A DNA stretch of 64,000 bases, from the NCBI GenBank assembly GCA_003667245.1, contig RCNN01000024.1:89165-153164 (forward strand). Direction: 5' to 3'. The notes under the pieces are model-generated. The model was not told the origin of the DNA and made no database searches. It worked only from the letters and a program-made list of their open reading frames with translations. Of the stretch, positions 35,389 to 48,100 are shown in pieces; the first letter of the stretch is position 1; each line of letters opens with the position of its first letter. The stretch comes from Heterostelium multicystogenum. Its lineage: Eukaryota; Evosea; Eumycetozoa; Acytosteliales; Acytosteliaceae. The position numbers were made by a program, and so were the translations under genes.

Positions 35389-36618
35389 TTATTGGGAAAC
35401 ATGGTTAATGTTCTTGAGAGAAGTGCCGTTGCCTCTTGGAATCGACTCAGTGATAAATAAAAATCGACAAAAAGCTGTTACATAATCTATCTTTAACCAT
35501 CGCTCGCAGTCCAACGCTCTTATAAACATACTTTCTGCTCTGTTTATCGTTGTGATATTTCTGTCATCCTTTATGAACGAGATATTAGCAAAGTAGAATT
35601 CCAATGTGCCATTATGATCGAAACTTACTTGTTCTAATAAAAGCTGTGCAAATTCTCATACTAGCTCCGCAATCATACGGTGATAGTTTTAATATTTCAT
35701 AAAGAATAGATAAGGTCATTGGGATATCACCCATTTTGTTGTAATGTACATAGTTATTGATCATCTTCATGAGTCTTTCATCCTTTGGCCGAAGCTTTTT
35801 GGAATGAAGATGTTGGTACGGAAATTTCGCCAGATTGTTTGCTTATGAACTCATCAGTTTTGAGGACCTGAAGCAGGAATGCCATCGTTAAAAATAATAA
35901 ATAGCTGGCCGTATATGCTCCCAAAAACCTAATTCTTTTTGATTGTCTCTGTTGTAATTGTTGCTGTCGTTGTTGATACAAATCATTGATATTTGCCATG
36001 CGACTGTTGATACTTCCACTAAACTCATCACTATCATAATCTATGCTGTAACTTGTACTGCTACTTGGTTTACTAAAACTACACTTATTTACATGATCAC
36101 TTCCTCCACTGTTACTGCTATTACTACAACTATCCTCTTCACTATTATTGTTTCTTTCCTCTTCATCATATGCATTACTGCAACTACACATACTGCTACT
36201 GCTATTGGTGTCATCTAACTCTGCGTTATTTTCATTTTCTTCGGTCTGCATATCTCTTTCACTCTTATCCTGCTGCGTCTGACTCTTCTCTGCTAGCTCA
36301 CTTGATGGATGATCATGAGATTGATTAAGACCAGTGCCATTCTCATGTATATATTCATCAAGTGAAGTATCTAGTGAATGTAATAAATCAGCACTAACTG
36401 CAACAGATTGTATTTTCCTCTGGTCAAAATCATAGTTTTTACTGTTACTAGTTATCTCTCTTTTGTTTGTCATCGAAATCAACAGTAACAGTGACTTTTA
36501 CATCACCGCCATAATCACCGCTGGTATTGTTGTGCATTTCTTTAAAATTATTGTCAACAACAAGAGGATATTCATCTCGAATCCAATTGTTGTTCTCGTC
36601 AATGTCATTGTTATCCAT
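35389..36618 (-). CDS. Single-pass membrane protein with TPR-like C-terminal part (unknown function)
   Basis: The ATG at 36618 opens MDNNDIDENNNWIRDEYPLV. About 200 residues of Ser/Asn/Glu-rich, probably disordered sequence follow, with a Cys/Ser patch (SSSSMCSCSN). A Gln/Arg block (YQQRQQQLQQRQSKRIR) precedes one hydrophobic helix (YTASYLLFLTMAFLLQVL). After it the chain has helical repeats: MGDIPMTLSILYEILKLSPYDCGASM and RAESMFIRALDCERWLKIDYVTAFCRFLF, the pattern of TPR or HAT-type repeats (A..L..RAL). Frame breaks sit at the AAAA near 36485, AAAAA near 35800 and TTTT near 35650. Basic residues before the helix suggest the N-terminus is cytosolic. I know no named homologue; it may be dictyostelid-specific. 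Confidence 0.6.
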
Positions 36619-37928
36619 GACAATTGATTGTGAATATTATCGGTATATCTATACTATAATACTATATTATATATTATATATATAATGACTGCAAACAGAT
36701 AAACTAACAACAAATTAATTACATGTAAGTTTAAGCAAAAGTCATGTAAAGCAAAGTAAAACAATAACAAAGTAAAACAATAACAGAGTCTTTGCATAAA
36801 TCTGACCTAATATTGTTATTGTAATATTATTATTATTAATGTTCCAAAAACAGTTTTAATATGACATGACACCCCACACTCTCTAGAGAAAATTGTCTTG
36901 CAAGATTTTTCAAACAAAGTATCGTGTTGTAACATCATGCAACACTCAGTCATTAAGTTAAACTTTCAAATAGTCAAGTTCTGCACAAGGAAATACATAG
37001 TATAAATAAAGCAGCTGCTCGAGCACAGACATGACCACTAGTGTAGTAGAAGCAAGAGGTAACAATCAATCTTTCGAAAGATCAACTAGAATACAAACCA
37101 TTTACAACATTTAGCAACAATAACAATAACAACGATTCAGACTCGAGTAACTAGCTAGCTCATTGAATTGAAGACAATCCTCACCTCTTCAATCCAAGAT
37201 AAACAATTTGATTATATTAATTAATTGTTTAATATAATAATAATAATTATTAATAATAATAATAATATGAATGGGGTTTGCCTATTGTTTTGTATAGTAT
37301 TGTATCAAATATGAAATTAAATTAAATTAAATGTATTTAATTTAATTTCATTTGGAGAGTATATGGTGTGTGTGTGTAAGATGTTGAAAAACAACACACC
37401 CGCAAGTAAGTAAGCGAGTGGAAAGAGGAGATCTACTAAATCCAATTCATAACAAGCAATTTACATACAATACAATACAATAAAATATGGAATTCTATGC
37501 TGGCTGATGGTGGCATATTAATGTAATTATATATGGTATTTCGTATGAAATATTCGATATAAAAAATTAATAACATTACAAACATCGGGACGACCTACAA
37601 CTCCCTAAAAACAGCAGAATACAATACAAACGATCACTATATACATTGCAATTGAATGAAGAATTAATAGATTCAATAGCAACAGCAACAGCATACTGTC
37701 CAATATTACAATGCTATTTTACATTGGTGATATTTGCCACTTTACTTTCTTTTTTGCTTCAAAATTCCAAATTGAATTGTCACATTGTCAATTTCAAATT
37801 AAATAATTTCATATAACTGATTAGTTATTAAATAAATAAATTCATATCACAAATAAATTAAATTACATTGATAATATTCTATTATAACTTATTATTAGTT
37901 AGTTATAAAAAAAAAAAAATAACAATGG
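36619..37928. other. Divergent intergenic region
   Basis: Spacer between the membrane-TPR gene (-) and the GH15 gene (+). A 27-codon open frame begins at 37031 (MTTSVVEARG). A 15-bp inverted repeat lies at 37313-37349, listed separately. The last 15 bases before the GH15 start include an A13 run. No gene seen. Confidence 0.45.
37313..37349. repeat. Perfect 15-bp inverted repeat with 7-nt loop
   Basis: Left arm 37313-37327 (GAAATTAAATTAAAT) is the exact reverse complement of the right arm 37335-37349, separated by TAAATGT. It would fold as a hairpin but is A/T-rich, so such a structure is less improbable here than elsewhere. It lies in the upstream region of both flanking genes. Confidence 0.7.
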
Positions 37929-39937
37929 ATGATAAACCACTATCCAGCCATTGAAAGTCATGGTGTCATTGGAAATATGCTGACAACGGCATTGGTTTCC
38001 AATCAAGGTGAAATCAATTTTATGTGCTATCCATATTTCGATTCACAAGCCATTTTTTGTAGGATACTTGATTGCAAGAAAGGTGGTTTTTGGAGCATCA
38101 AGCCATTGGTATCAGAATATAAATGCAAGCAAAGCTATTGGCCAGACACCAATGTTTTGCAGACTCGATTCTTGATGAAAGAGGGTGGTTTGTTCAATTA
38201 TTGACTACATGCCTATTGTACATGGTAAAGGAATGGAATGGACTGTAAGTTTTCTTCAATTGATCCACTCCTAACTATTCGACTGAAATTAATGTATTTT
38301 CCATACGTTCAGGTTAGAAAGGTAAAAGTAATAAGAGGTAAAATGGATTTTGAAATGAAATGCTTCCCAACATTCAATTTTGCGAGAAGTTCTCATACCT
38401 CAAGAGCCAAAACGCCATGGATTTATATTGAACTCCGATGGTGTTGAGCTAGAATTACTTTCAAGTATTCCAATGAAATTGAAGGAAAATGGTGAAATCA
38501 ATAGTCTCTTCACATTGAAAGAAAATGAAAGTGCCACTTTTGTTTTGAAGGATCCAAAAGAAGATGTTGAGCTATTTAGCTTTAGTGATCATATTGGATG
38601 TTGTCAGCGTGAAGAATATCTTTTTAGATCAACAGTTGACTATTTGGCAGAAATGGCTAGAAAAATGCACCTACAAAGGACGGTGGCGTGAAATTGTTGA
38701 GCGATCTGCTCTGGTTCTTAAACTGCTTACTTTTGCGCCAACAGGTGCCATCGTAGCATCACCTACTTGTTCATTACCCGAGGATCTAGGCGGTGTCAGA
38801 AACTGGGACTATCGTTTCACTTTGGATTAGAGATGCGGCATTTACAGTCTATGGTTTGATAAGAATCGGCTTTACTGAAGAGGCCAAAGCGTTCATGGAA
38901 TGGCTCGAGCAAAGATGTATCCAATCCGACTATAATGAATGTGAAAAAAATGGTGTAATGCCATTGAAAATTATGTACAGTATCCATGGTGATGATAAAA
39001 TACCCGAAATTGAATTGAACCACCTTGAAGGATATAAAAAATCGTATGTAAATTGCTTACTACCCAGAATTTCGAATTCAGCTAACTGTTATTTTTTAGA
39101 GCTCCAGTACGTGTTGGAAATGATGCTGTAAACCAAAAACAACTGGATATCTTTGGTGAGCTCATGGATTCGATTTATCTTTCCAATAAATATGGATCAT
39201 TGGTAAGCTATGAATTCTGGAGCCACATTAGAAAAGCTTATAGATTGGGTGTGTGACCATTGGAATGAAACTGACGAAGGAATTTGGGAAGTCCGAAGTG
39301 GAAGACAACATTTTGTTTACTCCAAGATTATGTGTTGGGTTGCCATCGACCGTGGATTGCGTTTGGCAGATCGTCGTTCTTTCCCTGCTCCCAGAGAAAA
39401 ATGGATTCGAATCAGAGATATGATTTATGAGGAAATCCAAGAGAAAGGATGGAACAAAAATACCGGTGCTTTCTCACAATTCTATGGATCTGACAATCTC
39501 GATGCTTCGACACTGATTATGTCACTGGTATTCTTTATGGCTCCAAACGACCCAAGAAACATTCAAACCCTCGAGAAGATCTTGAAGCCACCCGAAGAAG
39601 GTGGTTTGGTTGCCAACTCACTTGTATTTAGATACAACACTCACGAGTCTGAGGATGGTCTTACTGGATCTGAGGAACATTCAACATTGCAACCTATTGG
39701 ATGATCGAAGCTCTGACTAGAGCAGGTAAAAACACACCGTGAATTTTTAATCAAAGCTAGATTAATGTTTGACGAGATGTTGGATATGCCAATCACTTAG
39801 GTCTATTCTCTGAAGAAATAGGATCTGGTGGAGAGGCACTTGGTAATTTCCCACAAGCATTTACTCATCTCAGTTTGATTAGTGCAGCATTTAACTTGGA
39901 TAGAGTTCTATCAAATAAACCAACTCAACAGAATTAA
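37929..39937 (+). CDS. GH15 family glycosidase (glucoamylase/trehalase-like)
   Basis: The chain shows the GH15 layout: [20 protein letters not shown] and [18 protein letters not shown] (N-terminal beta-domain), then [36 protein letters not shown] and RNWDYR...[12 protein letters not shown] (start of the alpha/alpha barrel), [22 protein letters not shown] with the presumed acid Glu, and [23 protein letters not shown] with the presumed base Glu. No signal peptide, so it is probably cytosolic. This one-domain form is the kind common in bacteria. Introns 38245-38312 and 39044-39099; another near 39726-39760. The ATG at 37929 fits the fold start; the ATG at 37925 is out of frame. Frame breaks lie near 38195, 38375, 38645, 38818, 39230, 39680 and 39780. 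About 640 residues. The substrate is not decided by sequence. Confidence 0.85.
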
Positions 39938-40050
39938 ACATAATTTACAGACTCAATTGGATATAATCCATATTTAACTAAATGAATAAAAAACTAAATT
40001 CCAAAAGTAAAATCAAACTATAGTACAAATAAAACTATTTATTTAATAGA

Positions 40051-42001
40051 TTAAATATCTCTAACACTATTTCTCTCTATTGTTGAATTGATACTATCAT
40101 CATTGGTATAATCTACAGATTCATCACTTTCGATGTTAGTTTCGTTAAGATCTCCATGTGGAATGATAATTCTCAGTACAAGCAATGTTGCTGTATTTGG
40201 TGAAATTATTAATAAATTGGATTCAAATAATATATAATACTACATACCAATAACTGAAGCTACTGAACCTGTTAAAAGTGAGGATACTACATCACCTTTA
40301 AATAATGTAATAACAAAACTAATACCCAATGAAACTAAAAGTTGTGGAATGACTACAAATATATTGAGCTCTCCCATATGGAATCCGCTTTCGGATGGTG
40401 ATGAACCCATTCCCACCAAAGTGAATGGTAATACCATGACTACTGCCCAAGGAACTCCAGTGGCACCAATTAAAAATAAACAAGAAATTTTGTCTTTGAC
40501 AAAAAAGAAAAGTGCAAAGCATATGGACTGAACCAGATTTCCCATGAAATATACAGATTTTAATCCACATGTTCGAATCAAAAATGGAATCACCAATGAT
40601 GTTGCAATAGAAATTGCCGAGCTAATGGTTAAACCAAGAGATCCTCTTCTAACACCTTCTTGAAAATCTGTTCTTGCCATTGATCCATCGGGAGCATTTG
40701 GGTCACCTTTATATACATTGATTCCAACCCAAGTAGTAACATACAAAATAAAACAGAACCAACCTATCCATGAAAAGAATTGTACACAACAAACTCTAAC
40801 CAAGTATGGTGGCATCTTTCTAATACCTTGAAGTATTTGTTTAAATGGGTTTTGGGACACATGCATCAAAGGTCTTCTATAAGGTGATTCTTTTATAACT
40901 AGCAATGTAATAGAAATACATACTATCAAAACAATACTTGATAATGCTATTATTTAAATTAATATCAAATGATTACATTTCAAATCAAATGAATGAGAAT
41001 TATACTTACTAAATAAAGCACGTATATCAGTTTTCATAAATGGAAATACTCCAACAAGGTGTACTGAACCCATTAGATAGCCAACTAAATTTCCAACCCA
41101 AGCATTATTGAAAATAATGAACTACCTAAACCCTGTTGTGCTGGTGAAGCCACATCTACAAGTAGAGCTCGACATGGAGCTTGAACAGTATTATTTGATA
41201 AATCTAATACCCAAAATCCAATTATCTAAAATCTGATTAGTAAGATCTTATATAGATACATCAATGTATAAGTTTCTTACAGCAGTAACTATAGCAACAG
41301 TTTTGGATGCTTTTGTATCACCAAATAATTTTCCAATAGAAGTTGCATTGGAAATTAACATTAAGCCAGCAACAATAAACAATGTTCCAAATAGAATAAA
41401 AGGTCTTCTCCTACCATATTTACACTCGAGTTTGTCACTTATTACTCCTACAATCGGTTGAACCAATAAACCGGATATTGGTCCTGCCATCCATATAAAA
41501 GAAACTGCAAAAGATGGTACCCCTAATTCCAAAAACAACGGAGTACTATAAGCAATTTGAAGAGCCCCTTTGAATTTACATAATATTTAATTAAAATGAT
41601 CCAAAGTTACGTTGAGAATGAGATTGAACTTACAACCAAATTGTACTCCTAAAAACGATATTGTCAAAGCTAATAATTTATAAAAAGGTAAATCGGATGG
41701 AGTTTCATCATTGGAGATGATACTTTGGTCTGTCAGAATAATACCACCAGTCCTATCGTCTATACTATTATCTAGATGGTGATAAGATAATGAACTACTA
41801 TTATTATTATTTTCATTACTGCTATTATTATACAATGGATCTGGTTGTAATAATTGATTATTTGATCTATGTAACTCGACTATATCTTCTTCTATTCCAC
41901 GATCTATATCGATATGATTAACAGCATCTCTATTACGATGAGATTCTTCTTCACGAAACAAGTTGATATCCTTGTTCTTTATTTAAACTAAACTTATTCA
42001 T
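40051..42001 (-). CDS. SLC45/sucrose-transporter-type MFS sugar carrier
   Basis: Proton-coupled sugar transporter of the GPH/SLC45-SUT group. Markers: LGVQFGWALQIAYSTPLFLELGVP (TM1-2, spliced across 41568-41633), SDKLECKYGRRRPFILFG (the signature loop between TM2 and TM3) and FWVLDLSNNTVQAPCRALLVDV. The later half has VCCVQFFSWIGWFCFILYVTTWVG, WAVVMVLPFTLVG and a hydrophilic C-tail ending VRDI. A Ser/Asn-rich cytosolic N-terminus of about 90 residues precedes TM1. Introns: 41568-41633, 41226-41280, 40947-41009, 40191-40247. The ATG at 42001 (MNKFSLNK) is the likely start, one base out of frame with REEESHRNRD; a break near 41110 also occurs. Where in the cell it acts and what it carries are not shown. 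Confidence 0.85.
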
Positions 42002-42691
42002 TTCATTTATAACACAATAATACTAATAATAATAATAATGATTTATTAATTTTAAATTAAAAATGATAATATTATTATTATTATATTATATTAAAGATAA
42101 TTCAATTTAATACAATTTAATTTAATTTAACTTAATATATTTAAATTTAATTTAATATTAAAATAACTGGAGTAGTTTATTATTCTTCTACTTAAAAATA
42201 ATTTATAAATTAAATTGTAATGTTAATTTTACTTTTAAAAATCTGGACTATAATAAATAATTAATAATTAAATAGAATGTTGAGAGTTTAATGTAAACTG
42301 TTGTGTTAATTTATCAGAAATGGTCTGGTATAACTAATTGTAATTACAAATATTTTAAAATTAATTAATTTTGTTTTTATTTAAGGTAAAGGTCAAACTA
42401 AGTAAGTTAATGAATTTAAATTTGAGTTTTTTCCTTTTTGTTGTTTTTTGCTGTTGTTCACTTAAAAATAAGATTATTCACTGCAATTGCATAACAACAA
42501 TGTGAAATTAAAATAAATATGACTGACATTAGTAAACTAAGTGACTGACATTTATCAACAACTAAAATAATCAAATAATAAATTACAACATCTATATTAT
42601 TATTATTATTATCATCATCATCAAAATATTCAGTTTCCTTCTATACATATAGATTTTAGTTGAGAGACCAATTAACAATAAAAAGAAGTTT

Positions 42692-42738
42692 GATGAATGA
42701 ATGGATGAATGAATGAATGAATGAATGGATGAATGAAA
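42692..42738. repeat. Tetranucleotide repeat (GAAT/GGAT)n
   Basis: About eleven tandem GAAT units with two GGAT variants. It makes an artificial run of Met-Asn-Glu codons at the start of the open frame here, so that frame's ATGs are repeat-derived. Confidence 0.8.
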
Positions 42739-44162
42739 GATTCATACATAATCGCCATCATTTGGTAATCAGGTCGCGAGGCAACCATCGACTATTCATT
42801 TGTGTAGGAAGCCTTCAATTCTTCGGCAAAAAAATCTCAGACATTGAAAAAACAAGAGGTGATTCAAACTCTTTTAAATTTGGACAAGTTTTTTCTTTTT
42901 CTTTTTCTTGTTTCGACCAAAAAAGAAACCACTATGTGGTATTAAACAGATCAACTTTATCTTAACATTTTGAAGCATAAAAATAACCAAAAAACAGCCA
43001 AAAACAAGTAAAACACCAATAATATTATTTTTTTATATTTATTTTTATTTAGAATGGACATAAAATCCTAAATCCTTGGTGTTGGGTTGTGTTGTGGTGA
43101 AAGGAGGAGTTACAATCGTGAGTTCATTACACTGCTTCGTAAAAAACAAAGATTACAATATTACAATCCCAGGAATAAAACTATAATATATACATATATT
43201 AATCTTTTATACATATAGTATTTTATATATCAATAAAAAAATAAATAGTAATAATAGTAATAGTAAATATTAATAATAGTCAAAATAAAAAGTTTGATTA
43301 AATTTTAAGATTTTAAAATAATTATTATTAATATTCTATTTCTTTCATGTAAATATGAGTAAATTATTAATATATTAATGACATTATTGTACATATTTAG
43401 GTTTAATATTAAACATTATATCACATCACTAATTGACAAATTTATACATTCATTTTTTTTACTTCATACATGTGTTTATTTGATTCTAATGACATTCATT
43501 AAACTCACACATGCAAGCATTATCATTTTTTTTGATTCAAATAACATAAATTGAAGACGATGACCACCACATACGCTAACCCATTTACCATACTATTTAT
43601 GACCACAATACACCTCTTACATACATAAAATGATGATTATTATTTCGAACACCTATTTAATTAGAATTCAGCAAACCACAATTAGACAAATTGTCATAAC
43701 TCACACTCACTACTGATCTACTGATACCACCCACACTAATTGACCACATCACATTAAAAAACGACAAAACAACAATTCCATCAATGCCAAATTTCAATTC
43801 AATCATTTGGAACAACAAACAACATCATCAATGTTATTTAATTAATAAAAAATAAATAGTCAGTCACCAATACATATATATATTATTTCTGTCTATAATT
43901 ATCACTATTATTAATTGTGCAACAGATAACTATATTTATATCTTTTCGTTTACAAAACAGTAAATATATGTTAACTAATAAATTAATTCTACACATACCA
44001 CAAACACATTTTCCTTTTCTCCCTAATCTATCTATCTATCTTATCTTTCCTCTGCACCTTATTAGCTCAACCAAGATAAATATATCATTCCGCTGGCTGA
44101 CACCCTCACCCCATCTTTCATACATCATTTCTTTTGAACATAGTATTTTAAAATTCCTACAA

Positions 44163-44212
44163 TAAATCAATCAATCAATCATTCATTCATTCAATCATTC
44201 ATTCAATCAACC
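44163..44212. repeat. Tetranucleotide repeats (ATCA)n and (ATTC)n
   Basis: Alternating blocks of ATCA and ATTC units, about twelve in all, in the npc1 upstream region. Similar short ATCA runs occur at 27778-27795 and 52042-52065, and CCAA units at 58268-58287. Confidence 0.8.
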
Positions 44213-45154
44213 ATTATTAATTCATTCAAACTAAATCAATCAAATAGATAAAGTCATTTTGTTTAAAATTATAACTAACAAGTTAATAATTAGATTGTCG
44301 ATAGTAAAAATCATATGATTTTGTTTTTGTTTTTTTTTCATTTGTAAAACAAGAGTCCAAGACATCAATCCGTCCAACAATCTTAATTTAATTAATTTAG
44401 AAAAAATCATCATCGAAAATATACATCATTTATTTGTTACATCTCAAAAACAAAAAAACAGCAATAAACACCATTTATTCAGAGGTTCCAACTACACTTT
44501 GAGAGACACACTTCTTGTGCTTGGCTAATTGTCGTTTGCTGATTCCTTCGTCATTTCAATCAACAGCTGATTGATTTGGGATAATCTCTTTTTTATTTTA
44601 AACCACTTTTATACTTTTATCTCCCTCCTAATCCTTCCCAAATCACCATCAAAAAGGAAACCAACCAATCACAAATTCAATTGAATCTACCGCTAATAAC
44701 TATAATCAAAAGCACAAATCAATTGAAATTAATTGACAGCTACAACTAACAAAAGCACAATAACAACGAGCAATCAACATTAATTATAACATTTAGTTAT
44801 TTTTATCAAATATTTAAAGTTGGTTTTATTTCATTGTATTTGTTTAAAACACCAACAACAACAATAATAATAATATTATAGTAATAATTTGTTTTAATAT
44901 TTCTATTTTCTTTAATGAATTCGAGTATTAAAATAATAATATTTTATTAACTTTAATATTATAATATTTACAATATTCATAGCTTTAGTTTTAGTATAGT
45001 ATAATTTAGTTTAGTACTTAAGAAATATAATTAAAAAAAAGCAGGATAACCATTCTTACAACAACAACAACAGAATAGAGTAGAATAGTACAGATTAAGG
45101 ATAAATAGACAATTGTTTTTTGGTTTTGTTTTTTATAAAAGAATAGTTTAGTTG

Positions 45155-48100
45155 ATGAATTTTAAATATTTATATGTGGCATTTATTGTTAGTGTCATAT
45201 TAGTCTCAACAAATGGATCATTCTCATCTTTGAGCGATTACGATGCCTGGACTACAATGGGCTGCTCAATGTTTGGTATCAATGGAAGTTTTGTATCCGC
45301 CAGAAACTTTACACCATCAATGGTATGTCGAAAACTAGTAACCTCTTTAAAAAGAAAAATTAAAAATCAAAAGAATGAAGACTAATGATTCAATTCTGAT
45401 TTAGCCAAATCCACCACTTGCAAAATATACATGTCAAGCATATTCAGATATGGCATGCTGCAACTACGATCAATCCATTGTTTTGGCCACTAACATGGCC
45501 ATTGCTGGTGGTATGTTTGGTAGATGCAGTGCCTGCTTGGATAATCTTTGGGATATGTGGTGCGCCTCCAGTTGCAGTCCCTACCAATCGTCTTTTATGA
45601 TTATGGATGTCGTCAACCCCAACACCACTCAAGTCAAACTCACCACTTTCCTCATCAATGAAGATTACGCAAATGGACTTTACAACAGTTGTCGTGACGT
45701 TAACGCCAACGGTATGGGTCCAATTTTCAACTCATTCCCAGACACTTTGTCGCTCCTCAATAATTTATTTGGTGGAAGTCAAAATCCAGCATTCAGAATC
45801 AACTTTGTCTTTGACAACGACAACGGTTACAATGGAACCATCATCCAGTGTAAAGACGTATGTTCCTGCGATAATTGTCGTGACAGTTGTGTCATCCCTG
45901 AAGAGGTCAAAGGATTGAACCTTAACACATCTTTGCCAACAACCAATTTCTTTAATCATGAGTAAATATCCAGATGAAAATACCAGACTAACACTAATAG
46001 ACATACTAACAATGGCATTTACATTTTTATAGAGTTCCTTATGTATCACTTTGGTTTTTATACTCATATATGTCATTGATCGTATCGACTTTATCGATTA
46101 TCACTTTATATTATGCAGTGAGATTCTACAGAATTTCAAGAAGAATGTTGTGGGTACACTCGAGTATCTTTATTGTATTCATTTGGATTACAGCATTGGC
46201 TATCCCAATTATCAGTGGTCCATCAGATGCTAATGATACTCACAAAGAATGTTTCTACAAGATGCCATACGATTACGATTGGAACTGCGCTTTGGCAATC
46301 TTTGTTGCAATTTACTGTCCAAGTTGTTGCTTCATTTTGGCTTGCATGGCAATTGCTTTCTTCTATTTCGCACGTAACAACTTGGAAGGTTCCTCTTCCT
46401 CCACCATAATTAGTGTTGAAAACAAATTCTACGATAACTACTACACCTCAGAATCTCCAACCCTCCAAGCAATTGGAATTAGAGATCCTTCAATCATTCA
46501 AAAGATGTTCTACAACTATGGTAAATTCATTACCCGTCACCCAGCTTGGGTCATTGGTATTGCTTTGCTCTTTTGTTGCAGGTTGTTCAGTTGGTATCAT
46601 GAAGATTGAAATCGAACAGGATCCAGTTAAACTCTGGGCTGCACCAACCAGTCGTGCCGTTCAAGAAAAGAACTATTTTGATGAACACTTTGGTCCATTC
46701 TACCGTACTGAGCAACTTATTATTTCCCTACGTAACGACTCTACAGCAAAAATCTTGTCCTACGAAAATCTTGCTTTGCTCATTGAGTTGGAGTTGCATC
46801 TTATGAATCTCACAGCAGAGTTTGAAGGAAAAAATATCACATTGGATGACCTGTGCTTCAAACCAACCAAGGAAGGATGTATCTGTGAGTCCATCACTGG
46901 TTACTGGCAACGTAGTATGGACGTTTTGGACCAGTCCGGACCATGGGCATCTCATTTTAACTATTGTCTTACTTCATCACTCGACAGCACCTGTATGGAT
47001 GGCATTGGTGTTCCAGTTATGCCAAATGTTGTCCTCGGTGGATGGAATACAGATAACTTACAAAATACATTCAACTCTACAGCTTTTGTCACTACATTCC
47101 TCTTGAATAACATGCCAGCAAACCTTTCGGTCAACGAAGCATGGGAAAAGGTCTGGTTGAACGAAGTAAAGCGTATCAATAGCAATACAAGCTATCCATT
47201 CTCTATAGCTTATTCAGCTGAGCGTTCAGTGCAAGATGAGTTGGCAAGAGAAGGTACAGCAGATATCCCAACTATTATCATTTCCTATTCTGTCATGTTC
47301 TTGTATATCTCCATTGCTCTCGGTAGATACTACCCCAATCCCAAGCCGTTTCGCATCATTCTTTGTTAACTCACGTTTCACTCTTGGTCTTGCCGGTATC
47401 TTTATTGTCGCACTCTCCATTGCAACCTCTGTTGGAATATGCTCTGTCATCGGTGTCAAAGCAACTCTCATTATTTCAGAAGTTATTCCATTCTTGGTAT
47501 TAGCCATTGGTGTAGATAACATCTTTATTCTCGTCAATACATTCGAATCCATTCACGTTAGAACTGCCACCGAGCACCCATCTGCAGAGCAATCTTTGGC
47601 ATGTGCCCTCGCTAAAGTCGGACCATCTATGGCATTGGCCTCACTCTCAGAGTCACTTGCATTCCTCTTGGGTATGCTCACCAAGATGCCCGCTGTCGTT
47701 GCTTTCTCACTCTACGCATCAGTCGCAATCTTCTTTGATTTCCTACTTCAGATCAGTATCTTTGCTTGTTTACTTGTTATTGATACTCATCGTCACGAGT
47801 CAAGAAGAATCGATTGTCTTCCATGTATTCCACTCAACGATGGCGAACCATCTGACGACGAAGAGCCCGAGCAACAACCACTTGTAGAGTCAACCAATTC
47901 CTCCGACTATGTTGTCTACAAGAAGAAGGATGGATTGCTCAAATACCTTTTCAAGACATACTATGCACCATTCCTTATCCATCCAATCGTCAAAGTTGTT
48001 GGTATCCTTCTCTTTATTGGATTACTCCTCACCGGTATTACCTATTCTCTCCAACTTGAGCTTGGTCTCGAACAACAAAGTTGCACTTCCACGTGACAGT

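Larger units (their letters stand above)
42002..45154. other. Long repeat-rich intergenic region (divergent promoters)
   Basis: 3.1 kb between the SLC45 gene (-) and npc1 (+). It contains AAATTTAATTTAAT tracts (42100-42160), a GAAT/GGAT tetranucleotide repeat at 42692-42738, ATCA/ATTC repeats at 44163-44212 and many A/T homopolymers. Open frames at 42717-42965 and 43917-44165 start inside repeats or lack codon pattern. No gene recognised. Confidence 0.45.

Noticed and set aside
42717..42965. 82-codon frame starting MNEWMNER
   Set aside because: Its start lies inside a GAAT tetranucleotide repeat, and the rest has no recognisable pattern.
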